Shown one piece after another: positions 53,033 through 64,000 of a stretch of 64,000 nt of DNA. Positions within the stretch are counted from its first letter, which is position 1. The number at the start of each line of letters is the position of its first letter. This DNA is from Purshia tridentata (lineage: Eukaryota > Streptophyta > Magnoliopsida > Rosales > Rosaceae): assembly GCA_003254885.1 (NCBI GenBank), contig QANT01004091.1, forward strand, positions 1 to 64,000, in the 5' to 3' direction. Under the pieces are notes generated by a model, which was not told the DNA's origin, ran no database searches, and was given only the letters and a program-made list of their open reading frames with translations. The translations under genes were made by a program, and so were the position numbers.

Positions 53033-55742
53033 CACACAATCATGGCTTTTTCTTAGGAATTTCATACCTTTGTGTTAAGTTTAACCTGAAATGTTTATCT
53101 TATCTGTACTTTTTATACTTATATTTTAGATATTGGGCTTCCATCTGGAAAGTCGCTTTTTCAACTTCAAGCTGAGCGGATTTTGTGTGCTCAGAGGCTA
53201 GCTGCTCAGGCTACAAATGATGGTAGAATTTTATTTTATTTGTCTTTTCCTTTCTCTCTTTTCATTCCAGAGGCTAGGCTACAAAACAGGGTGTCCTCTC
53301 ACTACTGTATTATTCAGGTTCAACTTCTCCACTGCAAATACATTGGTATATTATGACCAGTCCATTCACTGATGAAACCACACGGAAATTTTTTGAAAAT
53401 CATAAATACTTTGGTCTTGAAGCTGAACAGGTAAGAAGTTCCCAGATTCTTTCTTCTTATATTTTTCTAATAGTTAATTTGTTCTCGGTTGCTTTTGCTT
53501 ATTATGAAGGAAACAGGGATTTTGTTTACTTTTCTTAAGGTCACACTTCCTTGATGCAGGTCACCTTCTTTCAGCAAGGGACCATACCCTGTGTTTCAAA
53601 GGATGGTAGATTTATCATGGAAACTCCATACAGAGTATGATTTCCTTTTGTGCTAGAGCTTATTTAGAAACCTTGCTTTGTTTGAACCCCCTTTTTCAGG
53701 CAGTGCTTTGTAAAAATTCTTGCTTGCATTAGAGAAATATGTTTTATGGAATATACCAAACAACATTAAGATAATGTATTGTTTTTTCAAGGTAGGATAA
53801 GTACAAAGAGCTTAAAGAGCTGTAGGATACAAAATGCCACTTTTGATTAATAATAGATGAAGTTGCTTCATGTCATGTTTTATTTTGAATCCTACTGCTT
53901 TCTTTCTGTTGGCCAATCTTTAAAATGATCATAGTAATTACTCTGAGACACTCATATATATGCCCATGGATTATTCTGGTGCTGAATCCCACCAGAAAAA
54001 GATATACAAAGGGCAATGTTGAAAGGTAACGATAATATTAGGAGAAAAGCTGCTTAAAGAATTGTGTTTGTTTATGAAGGAAGTGCTCATGTATCTACAA
54101 TTTTACTAAGTAGGTACAATCGAGTAGACTGGAAGTAAACAACATTCCCGCCTAATCTTTCTTCGTCAAATGTCCTCATAGAAAGATATAGAATTCTGAA
54201 AAATTGTTATTGAGACTACCTTCATTCTTTTCTGGTTTTTTACTTTCTATATTTTTTGTATGGGCGCACATATGCACTCACATTATTTACCATTCCACAA
54301 AGGTTATGATTTACTGTCACCAAAAAAAGAGGCTGTAATTAACATCAATTTATTTTTTGAGCCAGGTGGCTAAGGCTCCGGATGGAAATGGAGGGGTATA
54401 TTCAGGTTTTTCTCTATAATATTTGTCGATTACTACTGCTGAGCATAATTTCCTCATTGTTTCTTCCAGCTTGGAAGATACTCATTAATTAATTGGATCC
54501 CTATTTGTTGATCAGCTTTAAAATCTTCAAGATTATTAGAAGATATGGCTACAAGAGGAATTAAATATGTGGATTGCTATGGAGTTGACAATGCACTGGT
54601 GAGATTTCTTCCTTTCTGCATAAAGTGTGTGGTTTTCCAGAAGTGAAAACAAAAGGGGGCAAATTGAAATTCTCTCTTCCAATATTTGGTTGGTCAAGGA
54701 AGAAAATACTCAAATTTTTTTTCTCCTCTCAGGCACCAAGAATTTTAACCGAAAATAGGTGGTATATAGTAGAAAGTTGGGTAGAAGGAACCAAACCTAC
54801 CAAGATATAGTTTTGTTTTATTTTTCTCTACATTAAGATGATACAATTTCCTATAATTTTCTTTTTATTTAGAAATTAAACCAACCAGAGTGTTAAATTT
54901 CTCTTTGTTAATTGAAGACTTGGAAATTCTTATTTAAAGGCATAGTGATTAGGTTCTTGAAAGCAGGTTCGTGTAGCGGATCCAACTTTCTTGGGTTATT
55001 TCATTGATAAAGGTGTTGCATCTGCTGCAAAAGTTGTTCGTAAGGTAACTAATACTCTTGTACGAACATGTACCATTCCATACATATTAAATTTAAGAAC
55101 TGATATATAACATATTGAGTTACTTTGGGTTTTTGGTTACAGGCATACCCCCAAGAAAAGGTTGGTGTGTTTGTACGTCGAGGAAAAGGCGGACCTCTTA
55201 CTGTGGTTGAATACAGTGAGATGGATTCATCTCTGGCTTCTGCAATCAATCAAGAAACTGGACGTCTTCGTTTTTGTTGGAGTAATGTAATGTCTATTTT
55301 CACCTTCTCTGATCAACTAGCTTGCTTTTGAAATAATGCTGTCTTGTAGATTCTATGTTTTAGATGTGTATTGAGTTCAATTGCTTGCAGATGACAACTT
55401 CTTAATTGTTGACTCTCAGTAGCGTTATCTGAGTTTTTGGGCGGGAAAATGATTGCGGTGATCAGTTGATGAAATTATATTTTCATTTAATTCTATTTAA
55501 AATTTAATCATCTCACTATATGATTGGTGCTTTGTGTAGCAATGTAAACTTACATGCATATGCTTTTTTGGTGCATACGGTTTAATGTTAACATTACTTG
55601 TATATATCTCAACCATTAAGAGGAGATCATATGTTTAATGTCAACAACTCTTGCCACATTGTGTTTTTCAGGTGTGCTTACACATGTTTACACTGGATTT
55701 TCTAAACCAAGTGGCAAATGGCCTTGAGAAAGATAGCATGTT

Positions 55743-55780
<38 letters not shown>

Positions 55781-56940
55781 TTTTTTCTTTATACACACAT
55801 AGCGTGGTTGATTTATTATGCTTACTATCATCTGGCATGTGTTTTATGTTCCCATATGCGAAATAAGTTAAATAACAGAACTTTTATTGTCTGTGAAGTC
55901 GTAGACTATTATCTTTCTTGTCTAAGATTTTTCATTTTCTTTTTCCGGTTAATATTGATTAAACCAATAGTGACAATCATGTCTAGCTCATTAGAAAGAG
56001 TAAAGATAACTGAAACACATTGCCGTGATTGTTTTCATGGTTCTGGATTCTGTATGGCAGAGGTTCCATGGACTTCTCAAAGTAGTGCAAAGGGAGGGGA
56101 GGGACTTGAGCTAGCATTCTAAGACTTTTATTTTGGATATCATTGTACCCATCAGCAGCCCTAGAGATGCTATGCTTTCATCATAGAAAATGAAAACACT
56201 GATGAGATGCATACCACATGTGACATGTTGACATTACAAAGTAGAATGCAGATTTTTAATATGAATTTTGCTTTTGGCTCATACGTCATCAGCACCTTGC
56301 ATTTGAAGTTTCTCATACATAGTGTTAGTGCTATTATGAAGATGTTATTTGTAAACATGCTTTTGTGAATGCAGTTACCATCTTGCTGAGAAGAAAATTC
56401 CTTCTATCCATGGACATACAATGGGATTCAAACTAGAGCAGTTCATATTTGATGCATTTCCATATGCACCTTCAACTGCCCTTTTTGAGGTGACTTTATT
56501 TCCCCTCTTTTTACTCCAGCATCAAAACTTTTCTTAACTTTCCAGTGCTAAGGACAAAATTTATTCGCCAAATATTCAGGTATTGCGTGAAGAAGAGTTT
56601 GCACCAGTTAAAAATGCAAATGGGTCAAATTTTGACACTCCAGATAGTGCTAGGCTTCTTGTTCTCCGACTTCACACTCGTTGGGTAGTTGCCGCCGGTG
56701 GATTCTTAACACATTCAGTGCCCTTATATGCAACCGGTAATTCATGCATTTTTTGTTTTCAACCATGTCAAGCTGATTTACAATCTCTGTGCTCTTGTTA
56801 ATTTAGTTCTTAGATCTCTGACACCATTGATCTTGAATCCAGGTGTAGAGGTGTCACCGCTTTGTTCTTATGCCGGAGAAAACCTAGAAGCTATTTGCCG
56901 TGGAAGAACCTTCCATGCCCCTTGTGAGATTACCTTCTGA
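50796..56940 (+). CDS. UDP-N-acetylglucosamine diphosphorylase (UAP)
   Basis: Fifteen exons join in frame: 50796-50945, 51157-51211, 51288-51439, 52882-52921, 53130-53222, 53318-53430, 53560-53634, 54366-54405, 54516-54598, 54967-55044, 55143-55286, 55672-55739, 56375-56489, 56580-56736 and 56843-56940 (486 aa). The cytosolic enzyme joins GlcNAc-1-phosphate and UTP to give UDP-GlcNAc, needed for N-glycans, GPI anchors and protein O-GlcNAc. The uridylyltransferase signature LLLSGGQGTRLGSSDPKG is at 113-130. Other family blocks follow: a substrate loop around FFQQGTIPCVSKDG, then GNGGVYSAL, KVVRKAYPQEKVGVF, and the C-terminal segment HTRWVVAAGGFL. Arabidopsis GlcNAc1pUT1 and 2 are about 505 aa; the N-terminus here is slightly shorter. 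The start follows a GA-rich leader. Several introns carry CU repeats. Paralogue 1 versus 2 is not settled. Confidence 0.95.
52979..53029. repeat. (TC)n microsatellite in UAP intron 4
   Basis: About 25 perfect TC units inside the 208-nt intron 4, beginning 58 nt after the 5' splice site. One of the longest repeats in the window. Confidence 0.95.
55745..55774. repeat. (CT)n microsatellite in UAP intron 12
   Basis: About 15 CT units starting 6 nt after the 5' splice site GTTAGT of exon 12, followed by a poly-T tract. Confidence 0.9.
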
Positions 56941-57616
56941 CGAGTTAAAAGAATTGCCTTCTTGTTAATTTGTGCGGCTGTATTTTACCTTAAAACAACT
57001 AGAGTGAGTGAGTTAGGTCCATCCATCTGGTTGACGTTTTGAGATAGATTAGTGGGTGATTTGCGGTTTATAAAATGGTCTTGGTATATTTTGGATCGCC
57101 CAACTCTTATCAATATATGGTTTGCAATTTTATTATCTGGCTGCCATGCCATTAATGATTAATTATGTGCCCTATTTATGGTGTTCCTCTCTGAGTTTTC
57201 ATAACCAAACAAACGAAAGAAACGAAAAATCCAAGTTAAAATAAAACCCGATTAGCCCATTAAAAAAATTTCTTTTGACAACCACACATTATTCAAACTA
57301 AATTACACAATTCTTATTTATGATGGAACCTCTCTTTTTCACATGAAATCATCGCTTATTAACTTAAAGCCAGTATTTTCTGGGCCATACAAAGGCAACT
57401 CAAGATATTATCTGAATACAAGTAGGGCAATAAGTGAAATAATAAGCTTTTGCCTTGAAGGAACCACATGCTATGATTGCTAGGGCCAACAACCAGCAGA
57501 AATATATAAATGTAGTTAAGAATTTTAGAATTAGTTTACACTTAAAATGGATCCACAGCTTAGGCCCCAACACTAATTTTTTTTCATGAGAATAAACATT
57601 CGATCTTCATGCAGGT
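56941..57616. other. Tail-to-tail spacer of UAP and UreD
   Basis: A 676-bp interval holding the 3' ends of two convergent genes, UAP (plus) and UreD (minus). No other gene is seen. The transcripts could overlap here. Confidence 0.5.
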
Positions 57617-59750
57617 TCAATGATATGGTGATACCCCAAGTAGTGGCTCCATGTCAGCTAATTGATGCTGCAGAAACTTATAAACTGATTCAGTTGTTGT
57701 GGCAGCTATACGAACGACCACCCCTACTCCCTGCACACATAAACAACCATTGGTTTGAATTTAGGCTCAGATAGCTACTAAATAAAAATACAAACAAAGA
57801 AGAGAACTGTAGGACTGAATTTGCATTGATATCTTAGTTAATAATTATTTACACCCCTTAACCATGACCTAAATAAAAAGGTTACTCGCTGGTTTGTGAG
57901 TTCAGCAATGCTTATAGCTAAGAACTGTCTTTATGTCAATAATAATATTGTGAACATTTTTCTGAAGGTAATTGTCATAGGAAAACAGATAAACGGGACC
58001 GATATCAACAAACTGGTCAAACAGATTTGAAGCGAAAACATGAAAAGAGAGTTGAAACATGGATTGTAACATAATAATAATTTGACATATCATTGACGAA
58101 AAAAAAATGCAAAGTTTGATAAACCTTTGAAATATAAAATTTACCTTGGGACCAAAAACACTTGAAGAAGCAATAAAGCTTGGTTTGGTGAAGCGACTAT
58201 CAGAATTTGCTTTTATTTGGCGACCTGAGGCAGTGAAAGGAATGTGTAATTGCTCAGACATCATCCTCTTCACGTTTTCATGAACTACGTTTTGAATCTG
58301 CTTGATCTTTGGCCTATAACGAAGCAACCACAAGGTGTAACGTTGATTTATTTATTTAATTACTCTCATTCCATTTCAGGACAAGTAAATTACTGAAACT
58401 CACTGTGAAAATACAATGAAGGTGCAGAGTATCTATACATAATGAACTACTCACCCCAAGAGTACAACCATTGCAATAACTTGGTAGTCCTGCATGCGTT
58501 CTGCAATTGAAGAAATACCTCCACGCTCCAAGTGCACCTGTCCTAGAAACATAGAACCATCTGAGAAGAAGAGGAAGGGAGAACAACAGGATTTCCACAT
58601 GCAAGCTCATTTCCAAAAATGTTGTGCAAGTATAAAGACAAGTTTGGTTCATATGCAAGTAAAAGGGATGAAAGATGAGCTTTATATGATGTCAATGGCA
58701 ATATTCAAGTAATCTTCTATTTTATTTTTTTATTTGGGAGGAGGGGGGATGGAATATTCAAGTAATTTAATAAGGATAAATCAAGTTTTACTGTGTTGCA
58801 AATTTAAGCCAAGTTTAAAAAGTTCAAATTATAGTGCTTAGAATTTAGAACAGGACATGGCATCTTTTCTGGCGAAAGATAACTTATTTGTAGAATCACC
58901 ATGCTAGAAACTAAGCATTAACCTCTGTAAAAATGCAACAAATAGTATATGATTACCATGTCAAGAAATAAAGGCTCATCATCTTCTATAAATATGTGGT
59001 TGGCGCTCTTATAAAGATCAAAATCCCATTTTTCTCCACTTTCATGACGCCCACTGGTAATCCAATCAACAATGACCAAACTTGAGTCAGAGACTATCCT
59101 AAAGACTTGTTTCTGGGAGTACCTCGCTGTTGAAAAACATGTCACAGGATCTGGTATGACAGCCAAAAGAGCATTGCTCCCAACTCTTGCCTACTGCAAA
59201 GAATAAATTAGCTGCTGTCGCTTGAAATCAATAGCGAATTTGAAATTTATTTTAGGCATTCGATAAACGTCATAATGTGATCTCTGAGATTCACACGCAA
59301 TGTAGCCATTATAAAAAGCATCAACTGTATATTAATAAATAGAAAAGTGTTTTCATTGCTTTTATTTATAAGTTTGGGTTAGGCCAGATTGTTACCTCCA
59401 AGACTTGCTCAGAGCACTTTGATCCCAGAGACTTGTAGACCTACACAGGAACAGAAATCTATTTGAGAAATCCATACACAATACATTTCAATGAAGTCAA
59501 TCCTCCAAACCCATTAATCTAATGGAATAAAAGGAATGAGGTTAGTGAGATTTTTCATTTGTGAAAAGTAACCTTAGTGGAAGCTTGGGTTGTTAAGGCA
59601 GTGGTGCAACCATCTCCAATGGCAAATTCACATGAAATAGAATCCCCCTGAACACAAGAAATCAATTTAACAAAAAAAGACAGAAATTAAATTCACAAGC
59701 AAATAAGACTATGAACAATAAAATAGCAGTAAAAAAATGGGAAAAGAAAG

Positions 59751-59788
<38 letters not shown>

Positions 59789-60094
59789 AGATAAAGAGAG
59801 TACATACAGAGACAATGCCACCACCATAAGTGAGGGTATAAACCCAAACAGCATCAATTTGAGAGGAACCCACCTAATGAAAGATCATAATTAACATCCC
59901 AAAAGGCTCAGTTCATATTATTGTTTTAAAAACACAGGTACCCATTTGATATGTGAGCTGAGAATGATGAACAAGATGGAGAAAAGTGAGACCTTTCTGG
60001 GAATGATAAATTTGAGGGGATACTTTGAGAAGCATCTTGTCACTGTTGACTTTCCTCCCACTTTTTCAACCACCACCCTTCCCTGTTTTTCCAT
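57617..60094 (-). CDS. URED: Urease accessory protein UreD
   Basis: Eight exons join in frame: 60094-59993, 59873-59808, 59647-59573, 59440-59396, 59190-58957, 58537-58455, 58313-58145 and 57730-57617 (295 aa, the normal plant length). UreD (UreH) works with UreF and UreG to load nickel into urease in the cytosol, which lets the plant recover nitrogen from urea. Family blocks are present: SKYPLKFIIPRK near the N-terminus, WVYTLTYGGGIVSGDSI, TTQASTKVYKS, VIPDPVTCFSTARYSQKQ, VDWITSGRHESGEKWDFD, and RIAATTTESVYKFL near the end. The start codon follows a GA-rich leader and precedes the conserved VEKVGGKSTVTRCFSKYP segment. Intron 2 has a run of over 30 A near its 5' splice site side. Its promoter is shared with the divergent bL12m gene. 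Confidence 0.94.
59753..59786. repeat. Poly-A tract in UreD intron 2
   Basis: An uninterrupted run of about 34 A (U in the UreD transcript), about 20 nt inside the intron from the exon 2 side. Its length may be unstable in sequencing. Confidence 0.9.
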
Positions 60095-60303
60095 CTCTCT
60101 CTCTCTGAACCGCTGTACACAACAGGCTAAATAGGGAGCACGTGTCGTCTAATTGGGTCGGGTCTACCGGGTTTAAACCCGTTAACCGGTAACATCAAAC
60201 CCACTACACAAAAAACCCAAAACAAAACCCCCCTCCGCACTCTAGTCTCTAGGGTTCTAACTCAGCTATCATCAGCTCAGAGCTCATACTCGTCTTCTCT
60301 AAG
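60095..60303. promoter_or_regulatory. Bidirectional promoter of UreD and bL12m
   Basis: About 150-200 bp separate the UreD start codon (60094) from the probable bL12m first exon. A G-box CACGTG is at 60139-60144. A perfect 14-bp palindrome CGGGTTTAAACCCG is at 60168-60181, followed by a near-palindrome GTTAACCGGTAAC. A telobox-type TAGGGTT lies at 60250-60256. The probable non-coding first exon of bL12m ends at 60303 (AAG, then GTACTC). Regulatory roles are inferred from motif identity. Confidence 0.55.
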
Positions 60304-61026
60304 GTACTCTCTCAGTCTCTGTCTCTCTCCCTCTCACTATCATGGACGTGTGAATCAGAATGTATTTTTTTTCTTTTTAATATCTCAGTGTCTATGCCTG
60401 ATTGAGTTTCGATCAAGCTCGGGAAGTGAGCTCGTCTGTGTTTAATTTTTAGTTTCCCTTACCCTCTATTTGATTGCTCTGAAATGGGATCAGAAAACTT
60501 AAACATCTCATACTTCCTTGTATATTCTGTTCTAGATTGCTGAAGACGAGGCTTAGTGGAAACAAAGCCTCAATCTTGTGATTAATTGATAACCAAAAAA
60601 CACAAAATCAAAGCTTTTTCTATCTCAGGATCCAAATGATCGAATTCTGGGATTCAAAACTTTGCGCCTTTCTTTTCAATAGGAAATGAGGTTGAAAGTT
60701 GAGGAATGGCAAATCCTTTTCTTTTCGAAATGTGTATATAATCAAACTTTTTCGTTTGCCGTATAATCTCTGGTTATATTTCTAGGTAACCACTCTAGTT
60801 TTCTGTTAACCTCAAATTATGTCAAATTAAAAATTAAAAAGCCCCCAAAAAATCAATCTTATACTACAGTGGAGTGGTTGACACACTAGATATGTATATA
60901 TTAATTTGGTTTTGTTGGTTGTGTGGATTCCAGGCCGAGATAATTGCTATAGTGAGAAGTGAAATGGGCTCTTTATAGGCTGATTTCCATTTGTTGGAGA
61001 ACAGACTCTTTTGCTAACCTGCAAAA

Positions 61027-61674
61027 ATGAGCTTGATTTTAAGATTAAGGCATCATTTACCCAATGGACTTTGCAGAAGACCCTTTATTTCCTCCCTTAT
61101 AACGCTGGATCCCTGTAACCTAAATGGGTTTGGTCGAAACTTTGGTCAACCTGCAAGGAAAGAAGAGGAAGAAGAGGAGGAAGAAGTGGAGATTGACCAA
61201 AGGAGACTCCCTGCTGATTATGATCCAGCAACATTTGATCCTACAGAGCATCGCAGTCCTCCAACAGAGCGCGTTTTTAGGCTCGTAGATGAAATATCAT
61301 CACTTACACTGGCTGAAGTTGCTGAGCTGGGTTCCATTATCATGAGAAAAAAGGGAATGAAGGAACCACCTTCTGTAGGGGTCATGAAGCCAGGAGCTGC
61401 TGCATTTGGAGCGGCAATGAAGGGACCAGCTGCAGCTAAGGAGGAGAAGAAACCAGAAAAGACTGTTTTCGAATTGAAATTGGAGTCATATGAGGCAGCT
61501 TCAAAAATTAAACTGATCAAGGAGGTCCGGAGCTTCACTGACTTAGGTCTCAAGGAAGCAAAAGATTTAGTAGAGAAGGCACCATCTGTGTTGAAGAAAG
61601 GATTGTCAAAGGAGGAAGGAGAGCAACTAATTGAGAAGCTGAAAGCTCTTGGGGCAAAAGTTGTTATTGAATAA
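61027..61674 (+). CDS. Mitochondrial ribosomal protein bL12 (L7/L12)
   Basis: Single coding exon, 215 aa, of the L7/L12 stalk protein that recruits translation factors to the ribosome. The first 40 residues are basic and leucine-rich with few acids (MSLILRLRHHLPNGLCRRPF), a mitochondrial presequence, followed by an unusual run of Glu ([10 protein letters not shown]). The N-terminal dimer domain (about 85-120, ERVFRLVDEISSLTLAEVAE) and an Ala/Gly/Pro hinge (about 125-145) lead to the C-terminal domain (about 148-215), which has KIKLIKEVR, LGLKEAKDLVEKAP and the end KALGAKVVIE. The sequence differs from plastid L12 and fits the mitochondrial form. A 5' UTR intron probably spans 60304-60933, since the first exon ends AAG before GTACTC and the next starts after TTCCAG. 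Several nuclear copies are usual in plants. Confidence 0.93.
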   Translation: MSLILRLRHHLPNGLCRRPFISSLITLDPCNLNGFGRNFGQPARKEEEEEEEEVEIDQRRLPADYDPATFDPTEHRSPPTERVFRLVDEISSLTLAEVAELGSIIMRKKGMKEPPSVGVMKPGAAAFGAAMKGPAAAKEEKKPEKTVFELKLESYEAASKIKLIKEVRSFTDLGLKEAKDLVEKAPSVLKKGLSKEEGEQLIEKLKALGAKVVIE

Positions 61675-62882
61675 AATCAAAATGATGATCTGTATGTACT
61701 TCGAGAAATTGTGTGATTAGTTAATATTTCTTGAGGAACCAGGTCACCAGCTTTTCTGGAATTATATCAATCCAAATGAAACACATCTCAGATTTTCTCC
61801 AGTTGTTTTTAGTTGAGAAATTTGCTCACGGTTGCTTTCTTATTGTATTGATATCTGAACTGATATAGTTGAGATTTTGATTAAGATTGGCCCATGGACG
61901 AAGGCTTTCCATATTTCTTGGACCTTTGTGTTTAAATGTTGAAGATTTTTTAGCATGTCTGATGCCGTTTTCCTCCATTATCAGTCTTTTATATGTTAAC
62001 GAGTGCCTGCTGCCATTCATAGTGTCTTATAAATAGTTTTGTGAGCAGCAGGTCCCAACTCAACCCCCAGTTAAGGAGGATTGTGCTAATGTCTTGTGGA
62101 TTTATATGTTAGTTATATCATTTGGGAGTAAATTTGGTGACTCTACATTATTGTTTTCTTGGTAGATGAACCTTCAAAGATTATTTAAAAAAATTTACTT
62201 TTTATTTTGCAACAATTTCTTAAAAAATGTTGTAATGTACTAATGTCATACAATGTTTAGTTATGTCCTGGTGCACTATCTACAGTTCAAAAGAATTGGA
62301 AAACTAAATTAAAATGAAATGAGAAAATTATGAACTTATATAATTAGTAGAATTTGGAATTCGATCAACTAGAATTGTACGTGACAAAGACAAACAACCT
62401 TTACAACATAGCTGTAGCTAAAAGGAGAAGAACCCGATCACTTTTTCTTGGACTGAAGATGATTTCCCATCTCTACGCGGATAAATATTAAAAATGTTCC
62501 CTTTTAAGACCAGGATCAGAATCTCTCCCCATACGCCATAAGAAATTCTTGATTCATTCAATTTGGCTGTGCTGTACAATACATTATTTCCTCTCCACCT
62601 GGAAAATAAGAAATATGAAAAAAAATAAAAAATAGAGGAGTCAGCATTAAGAAAGCATTCCAAGCAGATGAACATAAACATGCAAATGGCTAAGTACAAC
62701 ATGGCCAGGGACACAAGGGAAATGATGGATGATAAATGATTAATTTATGGTGAAATAAGCCAACCAAGGTCAGTTTCCAAGGCGTTTTGGAAATTTCTCT
62801 GCTGACCCAACAAGGAAAACAGGCTGCAAGTCCTTTATAATTATAACTCACCTTCGGTAGACAGGTACTAGTGCATTGGCTA
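61675..62882. other. 3' flank of bL12m and 3' UTR of the next gene
   Basis: The left part is the bL12m 3' UTR and spacer. The right part appears to be the 3' UTR of the minus-strand FAR1-related gene. It contains a possible intron (62599-62851) that starts only 31 nt after the stop codon, with GTGAGT and TTTCCAG borders. No other gene is seen. Confidence 0.45.
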
Positions 62883-64000
62883 CTAACGGGAGATTTGTTT
62901 CGAAGGCAACTGTTTCGATGCCAAGCCATGCAACTGTGTGGGTCCCACAGTAGACTGATCCTGGAACAAATGAAAACCCAACGTACAGAATTATGCAAAG
63001 CAAAAAGCCAGAAAGCCTAGGTAAGGATTTTCGTACCATATCTTGCAAACCATCCTGAATTTCAAAACAACTCGGAATAGTTTGTGATCTGAAATGCAAC
63101 TGCCCCTACAAGCAAGCAACAGGATATCAATACTAAAGATATACAAACAGCAATAGTACTAACAGTAACGGGTGATGTTAACCCTCAAAGGAACCCCTAG
63201 AGTTATAAGACAAAAGTTCCCACGAAAATGGACTCTCCTTTCTGTTTATGAAGAAAAAAATTCCACAAAACTCTGATAAAAAAATTAAAAAAACAGAATT
63301 TTACCACCCCATGCAGTCTTTGCTGACTTATGTAATGAGCCTCATGGATGGGTGCGATTGAGTTTAATTGCCCCTATGACAGAAACAAAGGTCCTAATTA
63401 AGAAGTTGTACTGTGATTTTGGATAAATAATTAGTAAGTTTTATCAACACTAAACAAAAACATCCATAAAAACTAAGCCAAATATGAAATATCACTACCA
63501 GCCCTTGCATATGCTGATTGCTATAATAATCATCACGGCTTGAGGCTATTGTGTTTAATTGTCCCTACAAGAAGATCCAAGGAATGCATGTCAAGTCATT
63601 TTTTAATAAGCATAAGATAAATTGTAGCACAGTCGTCCTAGTCATTCAACAGAATTCAAAATTGTATTTTTGTAATGAAAAAAATCTCTTACCATTCCTT
63701 GAGCAATTTGTTGAGTGCCAAAATAACCATCAAGGGCTGGAGCTCTTGAACTCAGTTGTTCCTATGATAAACATACAAGTAACTCTAAAATTTCAGGAAA
63801 TTGTGAATTTAGAGCTCTTGAACTCAGTTGTTCCTATGATAAACATGCAAGTAACTCTAAAATTTCAGGAAATTGTGAATTTTGAATAAGCAACAATGTA
63901 TTTCTTTCTAAACATTGTGGTTGCCATTAAACTATACCATACCATCCCTTGCATGCTCTCTTGTGATTCATAAGAACAATCAGGTGCTGGTATAGTTGAG
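62883..64000 (-). CDS. C-terminal exons of a probable FAR1-related (FHY3/FAR1-type) protein, partial
   Basis: Only the 3' end of a minus-strand gene is in the window. Six exons join in frame, all in phase 0: 64000-63943 (cut by the edge), 63761-63693, 63564-63499, 63373-63305, 63105-63037 and 62960-62883 with the stop. Four middle exons encode near-repeats of 22-23 residues: EQLSSRAPALDGYFGTQQIA, GQLNTIASSRDDYYSNQHMQ, GQLNSIAPIHEAHYISQQRL and GQLHFRSQTIPSCFEIQDGL are their first 20 residues. The last exon contains TQLHG and ends KQISR. Such GQLNSIAP, DGYYGTQQ and TQLHG segments are, from memory, typical of the C-terminal tail of FAR1-related sequence proteins, which derive from Mutator transposases. 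The DNA-binding and MULE domains would lie outside the window. The exon structure is sounder than the family name. Confidence 0.55.
63740..63883. repeat. 72-bp tandem duplication across an exon border
   Basis: Two copies of a 72-bp unit (63740-63811 and 63812-63883) are identical but for about one base. The unit includes the first 22 nt of exon 63761-63693 together with its 3' splice site and part of the upstream intron. The second copy therefore places a duplicate acceptor 72 nt further into the intron. Confidence 0.9.

Noticed and set aside
62418-62598. Open frame beyond the FAR1-related stop codon
   Set aside because: Reading on would need another frame in the last exon; the in-frame stop at 62883-62885 and the TQLHG-type ending make a 3' UTR more likely.

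Overview
The window is nuclear DNA of a flowering plant. Its genes have many small GT-AG exons and AT-rich introns and spacers, with frequent dinucleotide repeats and MITE-sized transposon remnants. The proteins are land-plant families (ATL RING-H2, VQ, PLATZ, RAN1, mitochondrial thioredoxin o, FAR1-related). Protein similarity recalled from Arabidopsis points to a eudicot, probably a rosid; a woody Rosaceae species is only a guess. No bacterial, organellar, CRISPR or viral gene system is present.

Layout: a hAT-like MITE end at the left edge; an intronless ATL-type E3 ligase (+, 1536-2159); a 542-bp solo LTR with a perfect 5-bp target duplication (2832-3373); choline-phosphate cytidylyltransferase (-, 8 exons); an organelle-type single-RRM protein (-, 4 exons); a VQ-motif regulator (-); the copper ATPase RAN1/HMA7 (-, 9 exons, 1006 aa); mitochondrial thioredoxin o (+, 7 exons); a PLATZ zinc-binding transcription factor (+, 4 exons); 7.8 kb without genes but with MITE-like inverted repeats; organellar phenylalanyl-tRNA synthetase (-, 10 exons, with a Tourist-like MITE in intron 6); UDP-GlcNAc pyrophosphorylase (+, 15 exons); urease accessory protein UreD (-, 8 exons); mitochondrial ribosomal protein bL12 (+); and, cut by the right edge, the C-terminal exons of a probable FAR1-related protein (-).

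The genes do not form one pathway. Several encode organelle proteins (RRM protein, thioredoxin o, PheRS, bL12m), and three of these have clusters of GGCCCA/AGCCCA (site II) elements upstream. UreD and bL12m are divergent and share a compact promoter with a G-box and a 14-bp palindrome. UreD and the UAP gene are tail to tail.

All exon structures were read by eye from splice sites, reading-frame continuity and family similarity. Each complete gene gives an uninterrupted frame of the expected length. Observations most worth a second look: an array of phase-0 exons of about 69 nt at the right edge; the foldback element at 42152-42581; the recurrent CU repeats just inside 5' splice sites; and a probable false duplication around a single N at 48658. 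I found no convincing undescribed system.
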